Origin: Hymenobacter sp.
Lineage (GTDB): Bacteria > Bacteroidota > Bacteroidia > Cytophagales > Hymenobacteraceae
Direction: 5' to 3'
Assembly (NCBI GenBank): GCA_028288445.1
Contig: JAQBNT010000129.1
Coordinates: 1 to 37,737 of the forward strand
DNA length: 37,737 nt
In this document: in pieces, positions 1-8,675 of the stretch
How positions within the stretch are numbered: position 1 is the stretch's first letter
How the letters are laid out: every line of letters starts with the position of its first letter
Made by a program: the position numbers and the translations under genes
Notes under the pieces: model-generated
Database searches by the model: none
What the model was told of the DNA's origin: nothing
Seen by the model: only the letters and a program-made list of their open reading frames with translations

Positions 1-28
1 CCGGGCTCTCGAATCCCTTACCCTAGCG

Positions 29-3000
29 CTAGGCGGTGGCGTACTTACACGTGCGCAGCTCCTCGGCCAGAAAACGGGCCGTGTGGCCCTTGCCGGATTT
101 GGCCACCTGCTCGGGGGTGCCCTGCGCGACTATCATGCCGCCACCCGCGCCGCCCTCGGGTCCGATGTCGATGACGTGGTCGGCCACCTTAATCAGGTCG
201 AGGTTGTGCTCGATGATGAGGACGGTGTTGCCTTTGTCGGCCAGCTTCTGGAGCACGTCGGCGAGGTGGTTGATGTCCTCGAAGTGCAGGCCGGTGGTGG
301 GCTCGTCGAGGATATAGAACGTTTTGCCGGTGTCCTTTTTGCTGAGTTCGGTGGCCAGCTTCACGCGCTGGGCTTCGCCGCCGCTCAGCGTGGTGGCCTG
401 CTGGCCCAGCGTGAGGTAGCCGAGGCCTACCTCGTTCAGGGTTTTGATTTTGCGCAGGATGCGGGGCTGGTATTCGAAGAACTCCACGGCCTTCTCCACG
501 GTCATGTCGAGGATGTCGGTGATGGACTTGCCTTTGAAGCGCACTTCCAGGGTTTCGCGGTTGTAGCGGCGGCCTTTGCAGGTTTCGCAGGGCACGTGCA
601 CGTCGGGCAGGAAGTTCATCTCGATGGTGCGGATGCCCGCGCCCTCGCAGGTTTCGCAGCGCCCGCCCTTCACATTGAAGGAGAAGCGACCGGGACCGTA
701 GCCCCGGATTTTGGCCTCCGCCATCTCGCCAAACAGCTGCCGGATTTCGGTGAACACGCCCGTGTAAGTGGCCGGGTTCGAACGTGGTGTACGCCCAATG
801 GGCGACTGGTCGACCTCAATCACCTTATCCACCAAATCCAGTCCTTCGATGCTGCCGTAGGCCAGCGGCTCGCGCTTGGCGTTGAAGAAATACTGGTTGA
901 GAATGGGGTACAGCGTGTCGTGGATGAGCGTGGATTTGCCCGAGCCCGATACGCCCGTCACGGCCACCAGCTTGCCCAGGGGCACTTTCAGGGTCACGTT
1001 TTTGAGGTTGTTGCCCTTCGCGCCCTTTAGTATCAGCTCAGTGCCTTCGCCCTTGCGCTTCTTGCGCTGCATCTCGATGTGCTTTTGCCCGCTGAGGTAC
1101 TGCGAGGTGAGCGAGCCGGAGTTAAAAATCTCCTGCGGCGTGCCCGAGGCCACGATGTGGCCGCCGTGAATGCCCGCGCCGGGGCCAATGTCGAGCACAT
1201 GGTCGGCGTGCAGAATCATGTCCTTGTCGTGCTCCACCACAATCACCGAGTTGCCGATGTCGCGCAGGTGCTGGAGCGCCTTGATAAGCCGCTCGTTGTC
1301 GCGCTGGTGCAGGCCGATGCTGGGCTCGTCCATGATGTAGAGCACGCCCACGAGCTGGGTGCCAATCTGGGTGGCGAGGCGGATGCGCTGGCTTTCGCCG
1401 CCGCTCAGCGTGCGTACCGGGCGGTGCAGGTTCAGGTAGTCCAGGCCCACTTCGAGCAGGAAGCCGATGCGCTTGCGGATTTCCTTGAGCAGCTCGCGGG
1501 CAATGACGTTCTGGCGGTCGGTCAGGCGGCTTTCCAACCCTTCAAACCACTCCGCCAGGTCGTTCAAATCCATCACCGACAGCTCGCCGATATGCTTGTC
1601 GTCCATCTTGAAGTGCAGGCTTTCCTTTTTGAGGCGGTAGCCCTGGCACTCGGGGCAGGGCTGGGCCTGCGCGTACTGCGCAATCCACTCGCGGATGTTG
1701 TCCGATTCGGAGTCCATCTGCCGGCGCAGGAAGGGAATAATCCCCTCAAACACCTCCGAATACATGCCCTTGCCGCTGTCGGCCTCGTCTTCCGAGATGC
1801 CGTGCAGCAGGCGCTTCAGCAGCTCCTCGGGCAGCTTTTCAATCGGGGTATTCAGCGTGGCCTTGTTCTTCTTGAGAATAAGCTGGAGCTGCTGGAAAAT
1901 CCAGATGTCGCGGTACTCACCCAGCGGCGCGATGCCGCCCCGGCTGATGCTCAGCTTGCGGTCGGGCAGCACGGCTTCTTCCGTGATTTCCTGCACCTCT
2001 CCTAAGCCGTTGCAGGTGGGGCAGGCACCGTAGGGCGAGTTGAAGGAGAACGTGTTAGGTGCCGGGTCGTCGTAGGCGATGCCCGTCGTCGGGTCCATCA
2101 AAAAGCGCGAGAAGAACTGCGGCGCGGCCTTTTTGGCATCGGGGTCGAGCACCAGCATGGTGCCCTTGCCGTGCGTCAGCGCATTCTGCACCGAACCGGA
2201 GAGGCGGAACCGGTCCTCCTCCTTCACCAGCAACCGGTCAATCACGATTTCGATGTCGTGGATTTTGTAGCGGTCCACCTGCATCTTGGGCGTGATGTCG
2301 AGAATTTCGCCATCGACCCGCACTTTGGTGAAGCCCAGCTTGGCAATCTTCTGGAAATCTTCGCGGTAGTGGCCTTTGCGGCCCTTCACCACGGGCGCCA
2401 GCACCACCAGCTTCTTACCGTCGAAGTGCTTGATGATGTAGTTGATAATCTGGTCATCCGACTGCCGAATCATCTTCTTGCCCGTGGCGTAGCTGAAAGC
2501 TTCGGCCGTACGGGCATACAGCAGGCGCAGGAAATCGTAAATCTCCGTGATGGTGCCCACCGTGGAGCGCGGGTTGCGCGAGGTGGTCTTCTGCTCGATG
2601 CTGATAACCGGCGACAGGCCCTCAATCTTGTCCACATCGGGCCGCTCCAGCCCGCCCATAAACGAGCGGGCATAGGCCGAAAACGTCTCCATGTACCGCC
2701 GCTGCCCCTCGGCATATATGGTATCGAAGGCCAGGCTCGACTTGCCCGAGCCCGAAATGCCCGTGAACACCACCAAGCGGTTGCGCGGAATCTTCACGCT
2801 CACGTTTTTCAGGTTGTGCTCGCGCGCGCCGTACACCTCGATGTATTGCGCCTCCAGGTGCTGCGAGGCGGGGCTATGGCCGTTGAGCTGACCGTGTACG
2901 TGCCCGGTAACGGGGCCGGCCGCCGGGATTTCGGTGAGGTCGCGCACGGCAGCCGCCGTTTCGGCCACCACGGCCGCGCCGTTGGATGCCGGTTTTTTCT

Positions 3001-3061
3001 TGGCGGGAGCCGCAGCTTTGGGGGCTTTGGCAACCGGGGTAGCAGTGGATTTTTTGGCCAT
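29..3061 (-). CDS. uvrA: UvrA, excinuclease ABC subunit A
   Basis: DNA-damage recognition ATPase of nucleotide excision repair; it loads UvrB at lesions. The 1010-residue product has two ABC ATPase modules. The first P-loop (GISGSGKSS) is at residues 101-109, and a second (GVSGSGKST) lies in the C-terminal half. Both modules have the ABC signature LSGGE. Zinc-binding CxxC pairs are visible (CPTC, CPEC, CETC twice). The conserved family start ([13 protein letters not shown]) appears only at about residue 74, so there is a tail of about 70 residues rich in Ala, Lys and Pro, whereas E. coli UvrA starts almost directly at this motif. The ATG at 3061 is kept because it follows a promoter box and no other ATG lies before the conserved region. 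Identification is very safe; function of the tail is unknown. Confidence 0.97.
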   Translation of the reverse strand: MAKKSTATPVAKAPKAAAPAKKKPASNGAAVVAETAAAVRDLTEIPAAGPVTGHVHGQLNGHSPASQHLEAQYIEVYGAREHNLKNVSVKIPRNRLVVFTGISGSGKSSLAFDTIYAEGQRRYMETFSAYARSFMGGLERPDVDKIEGLSPVISIEQKTTSRNPRSTVGTITEIYDFLRLLYARTAEAFSYATGKKMIRQSDDQIINYIIKHFDGKKLVVLAPVVKGRKGHYREDFQKIAKLGFTKVRVDGEILDITPKMQVDRYKIHDIEIVIDRLLVKEEDRFRLSGSVQNALTHGKGTMLVLDPDAKKAAPQFFSRFLMDPTTGIAYDDPAPNTFSFNSPYGACPTCNGLGEVQEITEEAVLPDRKLSISRGGIAPLGEYRDIWIFQQLQLILKKNKATLNTPIEKLPEELLKRLLHGISEDEADSGKGMYSEVFEGIIPFLRRQMDSESDNIREWIAQYAQAQPCPECQGYRLKKESLHFKMDDKHIGELSVMDLNDLAEWFEGLESRLTDRQNVIARELLKEIRKRIGFLLEVGLDYLNLHRPVRTLSGGESQRIRLATQIGTQLVGVLYIMDEPSIGLHQRDNERLIKALQHLRDIGNSVIVVEHDKDMILHADHVLDIGPGAGIHGGHIVASGTPQEIFNSGSLTSQYLSGQKHIEMQRKKRKGEGTELILKGAKGNNLKNVTLKVPLGKLVAVTGVSGSGKSTLIHDTLYPILNQYFFNAKREPLAYGSIEGLDLVDKVIEVDQSPIGRTPRSNPATYTGVFTEIRQLFGEMAEAKIRGYGPGRFSFNVKGGRCETCEGAGIRTIEMNFLPDVHVPCETCKGRRYNRETLEVRFKGKSITDILDMTVEKAVEFFEYQPRILRKIKTLNEVGLGYLTLGQQATTLSGGEAQRVKLATELSKKDTGKTFYILDEPTTGLHFEDINHLADVLQKLADKGNTVLIIEHNLDLIKVADHVIDIGPEGGAGGGMIVAQGTPEQVAKSGKGHTARFLAEELRTCKYATA

Positions 3062-3085
3062 TCAGAAACGCAGCGAATAAGTTCG

Positions 3086-3093
3086 CAAAAGTA
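3086..3093 (-). promoter_or_regulatory. Putative -7 box of the uvrA promoter
   Basis: Read on the minus strand the sequence is TACTTTTG, a full match to the Bacteroidota -7 consensus TAnnTTTG, 24 nt before the uvrA ATG. I see no clear -33 TTG at the usual distance. Confidence 0.5.
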
Positions 3094-3253
3094 CGGAAAC
3101 CGCCGCCCGATAGCTAGTCCGGGCCGCGAGATAAGACGAGGAATGACGCCGCCGGGCGTCGGGGTACAACCCCAAACGGGGGGTATTTGTCCCCGGCAAT
3201 CCTGCGGAAAATAAATCGGCGTTGATTTTGGGCAATTGGGCGAATGTTTTGGG

Positions 3254-3268
3254 CCAACCAGCGGTTGG
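3254..3268. other. Small hairpin in the uvrA / secreted-protein intergenic region
   Basis: CCAACC and GGTTGG form a 6-bp stem around AGC. It lies in the 290-bp gap between divergent uvrA and the first secreted-protein gene. The rest of the gap holds the uvrA promoter box and AT-rich sequence before the ATG at 3352, with no other gene seen. Confidence 0.3.
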
Positions 3269-3351
3269 CGGGGCATCCTGGCACTTGCCTTGCATCTATT
3301 AAAGTGGCAGCACCGTTACGGGGCTAGCTTATTTTTTATCAACCCTTTATC

Positions 3352-4047
3352 ATGAAACCCCTCGCAAAAGTTGTTGGCGTGGCCCTGGTGGGCGTGTTGG
3401 CGCTGTTCGCGGCTCCGGCCGCTCAGGCCCAGGTGGGGGTGAATATTAATATTGGCACCCCGGCCTGGGGGCCGCAGGCTCCCTACGGCACGCAGTATTA
3501 CTACATCCCCGAGATTGACGGCTACTACGACCTCTACAACCAGCAGTACATCGTGTACCAGGATGGCTATTGGGTGCCGCTGCCCGAGCTTTATGGCTAC
3601 GACCCCTACCAGTTCCACCCCGTCATTGTGGACTACCGCGGTGCCCAGCCCTGGCTGCGGGTCGACTATTACCGCCAGCGCTACGCCTACCAGCCCTACC
3701 GCAACTACGGCCCCAGCCGCGCCGGCTACTACAACGGCGGCTATGGCTACGGCCCCAGCTACGGCCGCTCCCGCTACGACAACCGCGGCGGCTACTCCAA
3801 CGGCCGCAACTACGGGGGCTATTCCAACGGCCGCAACTACGACGACCGGGGCGGCTACCGCAGCAATGACAACCGCGGCCAGTACCCCGGCGGCAACAAC
3901 ACCCCGCGTAGCAACCCCATGCCCCAGCAGCCCCAACAGGGCGGCGGCTATAACCCCGGCCAGGGCAACCACGGCGGTTCTGGCGGTGGCCAGGGCAACA
4001 ACGGCGGCGGGCGCGGCAGTGGCGGGCGGGGCCACGGCCGCGACTAA
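3352..4047 (+). CDS. Secreted Tyr/Gly-rich protein, paralog 1 of 3
   Basis: Predicted exported protein of 231 residues with a Sec signal peptide (hydrophobic core, cleavage after AQA near residue 26). The conserved block shared with the next two genes follows (WGP, then YYYIPEIDGYYDLYNQQYIV, then a GYDPYQFHPV-type stretch), up to about residue 115. After it comes a low-complexity region of YGGY/NGRNY-like and Gly/Asn/Gln repeats ending in GGRGHGRD. No enzymatic motif is visible. It is the first of three tandem paralogs, each with its own terminator, so they are probably separate transcription units that arose by duplication. Function unknown; a surface or periplasmic role is inferred from the signal peptide only. 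Confidence 0.85.
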   Translation: MKPLAKVVGVALVGVLALFAAPAAQAQVGVNINIGTPAWGPQAPYGTQYYYIPEIDGYYDLYNQQYIVYQDGYWVPLPELYGYDPYQFHPVIVDYRGAQPWLRVDYYRQRYAYQPYRNYGPSRAGYYNGGYGYGPSYGRSRYDNRGGYSNGRNYGGYSNGRNYDDRGGYRSNDNRGQYPGGNNTPRSNPMPQQPQQGGGYNPGQGNHGGSGGGQGNNGGGRGSGGRGHGRD

Positions 4048-4092
4048 ACCGGCACGATAACGCGGCCAACTTGTTGGGACCAACTCTAGTAT

Positions 4093-4127
4093 AAAGCGCC
4101 CGGTCCAATCAGTGGGTCGGGCGTTTT
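4093..4127 (+). terminator. Terminator after secreted paralog 1
   Basis: A 14-bp stem with three G-T wobbles (core CGCCCG/CGGGCG) and a 7-nt loop, followed by TTTTCCATTTTC. It separates paralog 1 from paralog 2. Confidence 0.7.
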
Positions 4128-4151
4128 CCATTTTCTCCTACACTCTTCGCC

Positions 4152-4664
4152 ATGAAACTCATTCCCACCGTGCTCTGCGCCATCCTGGTTGGGGGCACGG
4201 CGCTTGTGGCCGCACCGGCCGCCCAGGCCCAGGTCAACATCAATATCAACCCGCCCAGCTGGGGGCCGGCCGTGCCGCAGGGCTCGCAGTATTATTACAT
4301 CCCCGAAACCGATGGGTTCTACGACGTGCCCGCCCGCCAGTACGTAGTGCGGCGCGATGGCCGCTGGGTGCGCACCGGCACCCTCTCGGGCTACAACACG
4401 GCGAACTTCCACCCGGTAGTGGTCGACTACGTGGGCGCACAGCCATGGTCGCGCTACGACGAGTACCGCGCCCGCTACCCTCGGGGCGGCAACCCCAGCA
4501 ACGGCGCGCTGCCCCCCGGCCAGGCCAAGAAAATGGGCTACCGCGCCAATCCCAGCAACGGCGGCCTGCCCCCCGGCCAGGCCAAGAAAATGCAGGGCCG
4601 CTACGACGACGACCATGGCAAAGGCCACGGCAAAGACAAGGATAAAGGCAAAGGCAAGCACTAA
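4152..4664 (+). CDS. Secreted protein with LPPGQAKK repeats, paralog 2 of 3
   Basis: Exported protein of 170 residues with a signal peptide (AQAQ near residue 26). It carries the same core as its neighbours: NININPPSWGP, YYYIPETDGFYD, QYVV, NFHPVVVDYVGAQPW. The C-terminal part differs: a 19-residue unit (NPSNG, then LPPGQAKKM) occurs twice in a row and is almost identical in DNA (4491-4547 and 4548-4592). The protein ends in a His/Gly/Lys/Asp tail (GKGHGKDKDKGKGKH). LPPGxAKK motifs are also found in RcnB/CigR-like secreted proteins; that resemblance is limited to the motif. Function unknown. The track also opens in another frame at 4112, but the signal peptide and paralogy fix this frame. Confidence 0.85.
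   Translation: MKLIPTVLCAILVGGTALVAAPAAQAQVNININPPSWGPAVPQGSQYYYIPETDGFYDVPARQYVVRRDGRWVRTGTLSGYNTANFHPVVVDYVGAQPWSRYDEYRARYPRGGNPSNGALPPGQAKKMGYRANPSNGGLPPGQAKKMQGRYDDDHGKGHGKDKDKGKGKH
4491..4592 (+). repeat. Intragenic 57-bp tandem duplication
   Basis: One 57-bp unit and 45 bp of a second encode NPSNG-x-LPPGQAKKM twice. Near-identity at the nucleotide level suggests a recent duplication. Paralog 3 has only one copy of LPPGQAKK. Confidence 0.8.
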
Positions 4665-4681
4665 CCTGTCAACTTCACGCC

Positions 4682-4717
4682 AACCAAGCCCCGCCCCACC
4701 GGCGGGGCTTTTTGGTT
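4682..4717 (+). terminator. Terminator after secreted paralog 2
   Basis: Stem AAGCCCCGCC / GGCGGGGCTT with loop CCACC, extended outward by ACC/GGT and carrying a T run (CTTTTTGG). Confidence 0.8.
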
Positions 4718-4785
4718 CGGCAGGATTTGGCATCTTCCTTGTAAACAGAGCCGTGTTGCCCCATCATCTCACTCCGTAAAAAGCC

Positions 4786-5280
4786 ATGAATTGCTCTCTC
4801 AAAACCCTGTGCGTGGCGCTGGTTAGCGTGGTTGCGCTGGCCCTGGCTCCGGCGGCCCAGGCGCAGGTCAACGTGAATGTGAACGTAGGCCCGCCCGCCT
4901 GGGGGCCGCCCGTGCCCCAGGGCACGCAGTTCTACTACATCCCCGAAATAGACGGCTACTATGACTTGTATGCCCAGCAGTACATCGTGTTTCGCAACGG
5001 CCAGTGGGTGCCCGTGGCCGTGGTGGATGGCTACGACCCCTACCAGTTTCACCCCGTAGTGCTCGACTACCGGGGCCGCCAGCCCTGGGCGTACGTGGGT
5101 GCCCACCGCGACCGCTACCACCGCCGCGTGGTGGTGGTGCAGCCCCGCTCGGTCATTGTGCGCCAGCGCGGCCTGCCCCCCGGCCAGGCCAAAAAGCTCT
5201 ACCGCCAAGGCTACCGCGAAGGCCGGCAGAACAACCAGGGTAACGGCAATGGCCACGGACGCGGCCACGGCCGTGACTAA
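4786..5280 (+). CDS. Secreted protein with LPPGQAKK motif, paralog 3 of 3
   Basis: Exported protein of 164 residues with a signal peptide (PAAQAQ near residue 25). The core is the closest match to paralog 1: AWGPPVPQGTQFYYIPEIDG, QQYIVF, GYDPYQFHPVVLDYRG. It then has one GLPPGQAKK motif like paralog 2 and ends in GHGRGHGRD like paralog 1, so it shares features of both neighbours. There are no catalytic motifs. The basic His/Gly/Arg tail could bind metal or polyanions, which is speculation. A strong bidirectional terminator follows. Confidence 0.85.
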   Translation: MNCSLKTLCVALVSVVALALAPAAQAQVNVNVNVGPPAWGPPVPQGTQFYYIPEIDGYYDLYAQQYIVFRNGQWVPVAVVDGYDPYQFHPVVLDYRGRQPWAYVGAHRDRYHRRVVVVQPRSVIVRQRGLPPGQAKKLYRQGYREGRQNNQGNGNGHGRGHGRD

Positions 5281-5300
5281 GCGAGTTTGCAATTAGTAAA

Positions 5301-5342
5301 AACGCAAAAAAGGCTGCCCGCACGGGCAGCCTTTTTTGCGTT
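5301..5342. terminator. Bidirectional terminator between paralog 3 and the Rieske flavoprotein gene
   Basis: A perfect 20-bp inverted repeat (AACGCAAAAAAGGCTGCCCG and its complement) with a very short loop. A and T runs lie on both sides of the GC core. It sits between the convergent genes ending at 5280 and 5367, so it can serve both. Confidence 0.9.
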
Positions 5343-5366
5343 GAAACGCTGAGCTCATTTGGGGTT

Positions 5367-6989
5367 TTAGTCCAGCGCGGCCCAGTCGGTTTCGGGGTTG
5401 ACGCTGGCTGGGGTGGGCATTTTGTTTCGGCTGAATAATTCGGTGATGTAGAGCATGGCCGTATCGCGGCCCATGCCGGCCACGGCCGCGATGCGGCCCG
5501 CCAGCACGTAGAAGGCCAGGAAATCCTGCTTCTCGACTTCGCCGTGATAGATAATTGCGTCCCACTGTTCGGCGTGGCCAGCATAGCGCAGACTTTTGCC
5601 GTACTGCTGCGTCCAGAAGAACGGGGCGGCGGTAAACTCCTCCTGCTGGCCCAGCATATTGCGGGCGGCCACCTGGCCGTGCTGCTGGGCCAGCCGCCAA
5701 TGCTCGATGCGGGTGGGCGTGCCAGCTACGGCCAGCGGAAAGCGGGCGATATCGCCGGCGGCGTACACGTTTTCGGCGGCCCGCAGCTGCGCATCGACGG
5801 GCAGGCTGCCGTCTTTTTCCAAGGCGAAAACATCCTTCAGAAAATCGGTGGCCGGGCGCACGCCCACGCCTAGCACTACCGCGTTGGCGGGCAGGATTTT
5901 GCCCGATTTCAGCTGCACGCCGCTTACGTGGCCGCCCTCGCCCAGCAGGGCGGTTACCTCGGCTTCGGGTTCAAACTTCACGCCCTTTTGTTCGTGCAGC
6001 AGACGATACATCTGCCCGATTTGCGGCCCCTGCACCGGCTCAAACGGGACTTTGTCCTGCGCCACCACAGTGACCTGCCGCGTTTCGCTGTTGAGGCTGC
6101 CCGCAGCTTCCATCCCAATAAAGCTGGAGCCGATGATAACCACCTGCTTCGCCTCCTGGGTGGCTTTCAGAATTGCATCCGCATCGGCCTGGGTGCGGAG
6201 GGTGAGCACGCCGGACAGGTCGTGGCCGGGCAGTTTGGGGAGCTTGTTGGGAGTGCCGCCGAGAGCCAGCAGCAGCTGGTCGTAGCGCAGCGGCGGGTGG
6301 TTTTCGAGCTGGATTTCCTGCCGGGCCACATCCAGGCCGGTGGCGCGGGTGTTGGTCCGCAGCTCAATGCGCTGCTGCTGATAGAACTCTGACTGGCGCA
6401 ACGGCAGCGCGGCCGGTTGGGCCTTGCCGGCCAGGTAGGCCTTGCTGAGCTTGGTTCGGTCATAGGGCGCATTTTCATCGGCCGAAACCAGCACCAGCCG
6501 GCCCTGAAATCCTTCCTTACGTAACGTTTGAGCGGCAAAATGCCCCGCCGCCCCGCCACCGATGATAACGAACGTGCGCGCATCGGCCGGCGCGGCAGCT
6601 GATTTGGGCGGGGTGCCGCCCACCTCGGCGGTGGGGGTGGCATCGGGCTTGTCGGTGCTGGCGGGCGGGTTATTCGGAACTTGTACCAGGATGCGACCGT
6701 CGGCCTCGCGCACGGCAAAGGTGGGCAGGTCGTCGAGAGCCGGCGGCTCGCAAAGGTGGCCGTTTTCAACCTTGAAACAGGCGTGGTGCCAGGGGCAAAT
6801 CAGCTTCCCTCCTACCACCCGGCCTTTCTCCAGCGGTGCACCGTAGTGCGGGCAGTGCGCGGCAAAAGCGTGCACCTGGCCCTGCTGGCGGGTGAGCAGC
6901 ACCGGCGGGCCATCGTTGGGCGCAGGGAAACTTTTGAGGCTGCCTTCGGGCAGGCTGGCGGATTCGGTGAGGTCGATTTCGGGAAGCAT
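5367..6989 (-). CDS. FAD-dependent oxidoreductase with N-terminal Rieske domain (AIF-like)
   Basis: The 540-residue protein joins a Rieske [2Fe-2S] ferredoxin domain to a pyridine-nucleotide-disulfide-type flavoprotein, the architecture of AIFM3-like and some ferredoxin reductases. The Rieske ligands are Cys46-Pro-His48 and Cys65-Pro-Trp-His68. A Pro/Ala linker (about 105-135) leads to the FAD-binding GGGAAG (144-149). A second dinucleotide site (IIGSSFIGMEAA) and the FAD-site YAAGDIARFP follow. It probably moves electrons between NAD(P)H and an unknown partner. The open frame extends to a TTG at 7019, but the ATG at 6989 begins directly with the Rieske fold and is preferred. The partner and pathway cannot be read from the neighbours. 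Confidence 0.9.
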   Translation of the reverse strand: MLPEIDLTESASLPEGSLKSFPAPNDGPPVLLTRQQGQVHAFAAHCPHYGAPLEKGRVVGGKLICPWHHACFKVENGHLCEPPALDDLPTFAVREADGRILVQVPNNPPASTDKPDATPTAEVGGTPPKSAAAPADARTFVIIGGGAAGHFAAQTLRKEGFQGRLVLVSADENAPYDRTKLSKAYLAGKAQPAALPLRQSEFYQQQRIELRTNTRATGLDVARQEIQLENHPPLRYDQLLLALGGTPNKLPKLPGHDLSGVLTLRTQADADAILKATQEAKQVVIIGSSFIGMEAAGSLNSETRQVTVVAQDKVPFEPVQGPQIGQMYRLLHEQKGVKFEPEAEVTALLGEGGHVSGVQLKSGKILPANAVVLGVGVRPATDFLKDVFALEKDGSLPVDAQLRAAENVYAAGDIARFPLAVAGTPTRIEHWRLAQQHGQVAARNMLGQQEEFTAAPFFWTQQYGKSLRYAGHAEQWDAIIYHGEVEKQDFLAFYVLAGRIAAVAGMGRDTAMLYITELFSRNKMPTPASVNPETDWAALD

Positions 6990-7051
6990 ACGCGGCAAAG
7001 AGTTGGTGCCATGTTGCAACGGGCGGCGGGCCGGCGGGGTTAAGAAGGCAC

Positions 7052-7079
7052 AAAAAAGCGACCCCGATGGAGTCGCTTT
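7052..7079 (-). terminator. Terminator of asnS
   Basis: Stem AAAGCGAC (7055-7062) / GTCGCTTT (7072-7079) with a 9-nt loop. On the minus strand a run of six T follows, directly after the asnS stop. Confidence 0.8.
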
Positions 7080-7107
7080 CTTGCAATTGCGTGGCTGAGT
7101 GCCGGGC

Positions 7108-8502
7108 TTAGAACGCCGCGTTTTTAGGATAGCGCGGGAAGGGAATCACGTCGCGGATGTTGCTCATGCCGGTCACGAACAGCACGAGGCGCTCGAAGCC
7201 CAGGCCGAAGCCGGCGTGCGGCGCGCTGCCGAAGCGGCGGGTGTCGAGGTACCAGTCGAGGTCTTCGGCGGGCACGTGCATCTCGGCCATGCGGGTGGTG
7301 AGCTTGGTGTAGTCCTCCTCGCGCTGCGAGCCGCCGATGATTTCGCCGATGCCGGGAAACAGCACGTCCATGGCGCGCACGGTGCGGCCGTCGTCGTCCA
7401 GCTTCATGTAGAAGGCCTTGATTTCCTTCGGGTAGTTGGTGAGAATGACGGGCTTCTTAAAGTGCTTCTCCACCAGGTACCGCTCGTGCTCCGACTGCAA
7501 ATCGGTGCCCCAGTCCACGGGGAATTCGAATTTCTGCTTGGCGGATTTCAGGATTTCCACGGCCTCGGTGTAGGTGAGGCGCTGGAAGGCGTTATCGACC
7601 ACGAAGTTGAGGCGGGTGAGCAGCTCCTTGTCGTACTGCTCGTTCAAAAAGGCGAGGTCGTCGGCGCAGTGTTCGAGGGCGTACTTCACCAGGCTTTGGA
7701 GGAAATCCTCGGCCAAGTCCATGTTTTCTTCGAGCTCGTTGAAAGCCACTTCGGGCTCAATCATCCAGAACTCGGCCAGGTGGCGGGCGGTGTTGGAGTT
7801 CTCGGCCCGGAAGGTGGGGCCGAAGGTGTAGATGCTGCCCAGCGCCATGGCCGCCAACTCCCCTTCGAGCTGGCCCGACACGGTAAGGTTGGTTTGCTTG
7901 CCGAAGAAGTCCTGGGTGAAATCCACGGAGCCGTCCTCGGTGCGGGGCGGGTGCTCGGGTGGCAGCGTGGTCACGCGGAACATCTGGCCCGCGCCCTCGG
8001 CATCGGAGCCGGTGATGATGGGCGTGTGGACGTAGAAGAAGCCGTGGTCGTTGAAATACTGGTGCACAGCGAAGGCCAGCGCATGGCGCACGCGCAGCAC
8101 CGCGCCAAACGTGTTGGTGCGGGGGCGCAGGTGGGCAATGTCGCGCAGGTGCTCCAGCGAGGTGGCTTTCTTTTGCAGCGGGTAGGCTTCGGCATCGGCC
8201 GCGCCCAGCACTGTGACTTCGGTGGCCTGGATTTCGACGGCCTGGCCTTTGCCCTGCGAGGCCACCAGCTTGCCGCGAATGGCCACGGCCGCCCCGTTGC
8301 TCACATCTTTGAGGCTTTCCTCGGGGAAATTCCCGGCGTCGGCCACGGCCTGAATGGTGTGAATCGTGGAGCCGTCATTCACGATGATGAACTGCACGTA
8401 TTTGTTGCCGCGGCGGGAACGAACCCAGCCTTTGACGAGAACTTCGCGGTCAAGGTCCTGGCTGGCCAGGAGTTCTTTGACGGTGGACCGTTTGAGGGAC
8501 AT
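7108..8502 (-). CDS. asnS: Asparaginyl-tRNA synthetase
   Basis: Charges tRNA-Asn with asparagine in the cytoplasm. The 464-residue length matches bacterial AsnRS. An N-terminal OB-fold anticodon-binding domain (about 17-110: [19 protein letters not shown]) precedes the class II catalytic core. That core holds motif 2 around [21 protein letters not shown] and motif 3 [15 protein letters not shown] near the C-terminus. AsnRS rather than AspRS is supported by the length, the absence of the large GAD insertion, and the [12 protein letters not shown] sequence. The ATG start is 26 nt after a consensus -7 box. Confidence 0.97.
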   Translation of the reverse strand: MSLKRSTVKELLASQDLDREVLVKGWVRSRRGNKYVQFIIVNDGSTIHTIQAVADAGNFPEESLKDVSNGAAVAIRGKLVASQGKGQAVEIQATEVTVLGAADAEAYPLQKKATSLEHLRDIAHLRPRTNTFGAVLRVRHALAFAVHQYFNDHGFFYVHTPIITGSDAEGAGQMFRVTTLPPEHPPRTEDGSVDFTQDFFGKQTNLTVSGQLEGELAAMALGSIYTFGPTFRAENSNTARHLAEFWMIEPEVAFNELEENMDLAEDFLQSLVKYALEHCADDLAFLNEQYDKELLTRLNFVVDNAFQRLTYTEAVEILKSAKQKFEFPVDWGTDLQSEHERYLVEKHFKKPVILTNYPKEIKAFYMKLDDDGRTVRAMDVLFPGIGEIIGGSQREEDYTKLTTRMAEMHVPAEDLDWYLDTRRFGSAPHAGFGLGFERLVLFVTGMSNIRDVIPFPRYPKNAAF

Positions 8503-8528
8503 AACTTGCGGGGAAGCGGATGAATCGG

Positions 8529-8536
8529 CAAAGGTA
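8529..8536 (-). promoter_or_regulatory. Putative -7 box of the asnS promoter
   Basis: TACCTTTG on the minus strand, a full match to TAnnTTTG, 26 nt upstream of the asnS ATG. No convincing -33 TTG is visible; a REP hairpin pair begins 5 bp further upstream. Confidence 0.5.
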
Positions 8537-8541
8537 GGGCT

Positions 8542-8608
8542 GTAGCGCGAAGCGGCACATTCCCGGGTGCTCGCGGCACTCGTCCGCGAAGCTGCCGCTT
8601 CGCGCTAC
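8542..8608. repeat. Inverted pair of GTAG-type REP elements
   Basis: The outer 16 bp (8542-8557 and 8593-8608) are perfect inverted repeats beginning GTAGCGCGAAGCGGCA. The minus-strand copy (8608-8585) is a complete REP: GTAG, stem CGCGAAGC, loop GGCA, stem GCTTCGCG. The plus-strand copy has lost its second half. It lies in the divergent asnS/rpoN region and resembles the REPs beside the RAYT gene near 16 kb. Confidence 0.8.
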
Positions 8609-8662
8609 ATCAACTTTTCATGCCAAACTTTAGTAAAACGGACCTCCGCCCCCGCCTTTCCG

Positions 8663-8670
8663 TACTTTCG
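8663..8670 (+). promoter_or_regulatory. Putative -7 box of the rpoN promoter
   Basis: TACTTTCG differs from TAnnTTTG at one position and ends 5 nt before the rpoN ATG, so the mRNA would be almost or fully leaderless. Confidence 0.4.
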
Positions 8671-8675
8671 TCATT

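Noticed and set aside
1..28. Possible 3' end of a tRNA (CTCGAATCCC resembles a T-loop)
   Set aside because: The flanking bases do not form a T stem, there is no CCA end, and the rest would lie outside the window.
83..2005. Long plus-strand open frames opposite uvrA
   Set aside because: They are shadows of the minus-strand uvrA gene in GC-rich DNA and show no domain; uvrA is certain.
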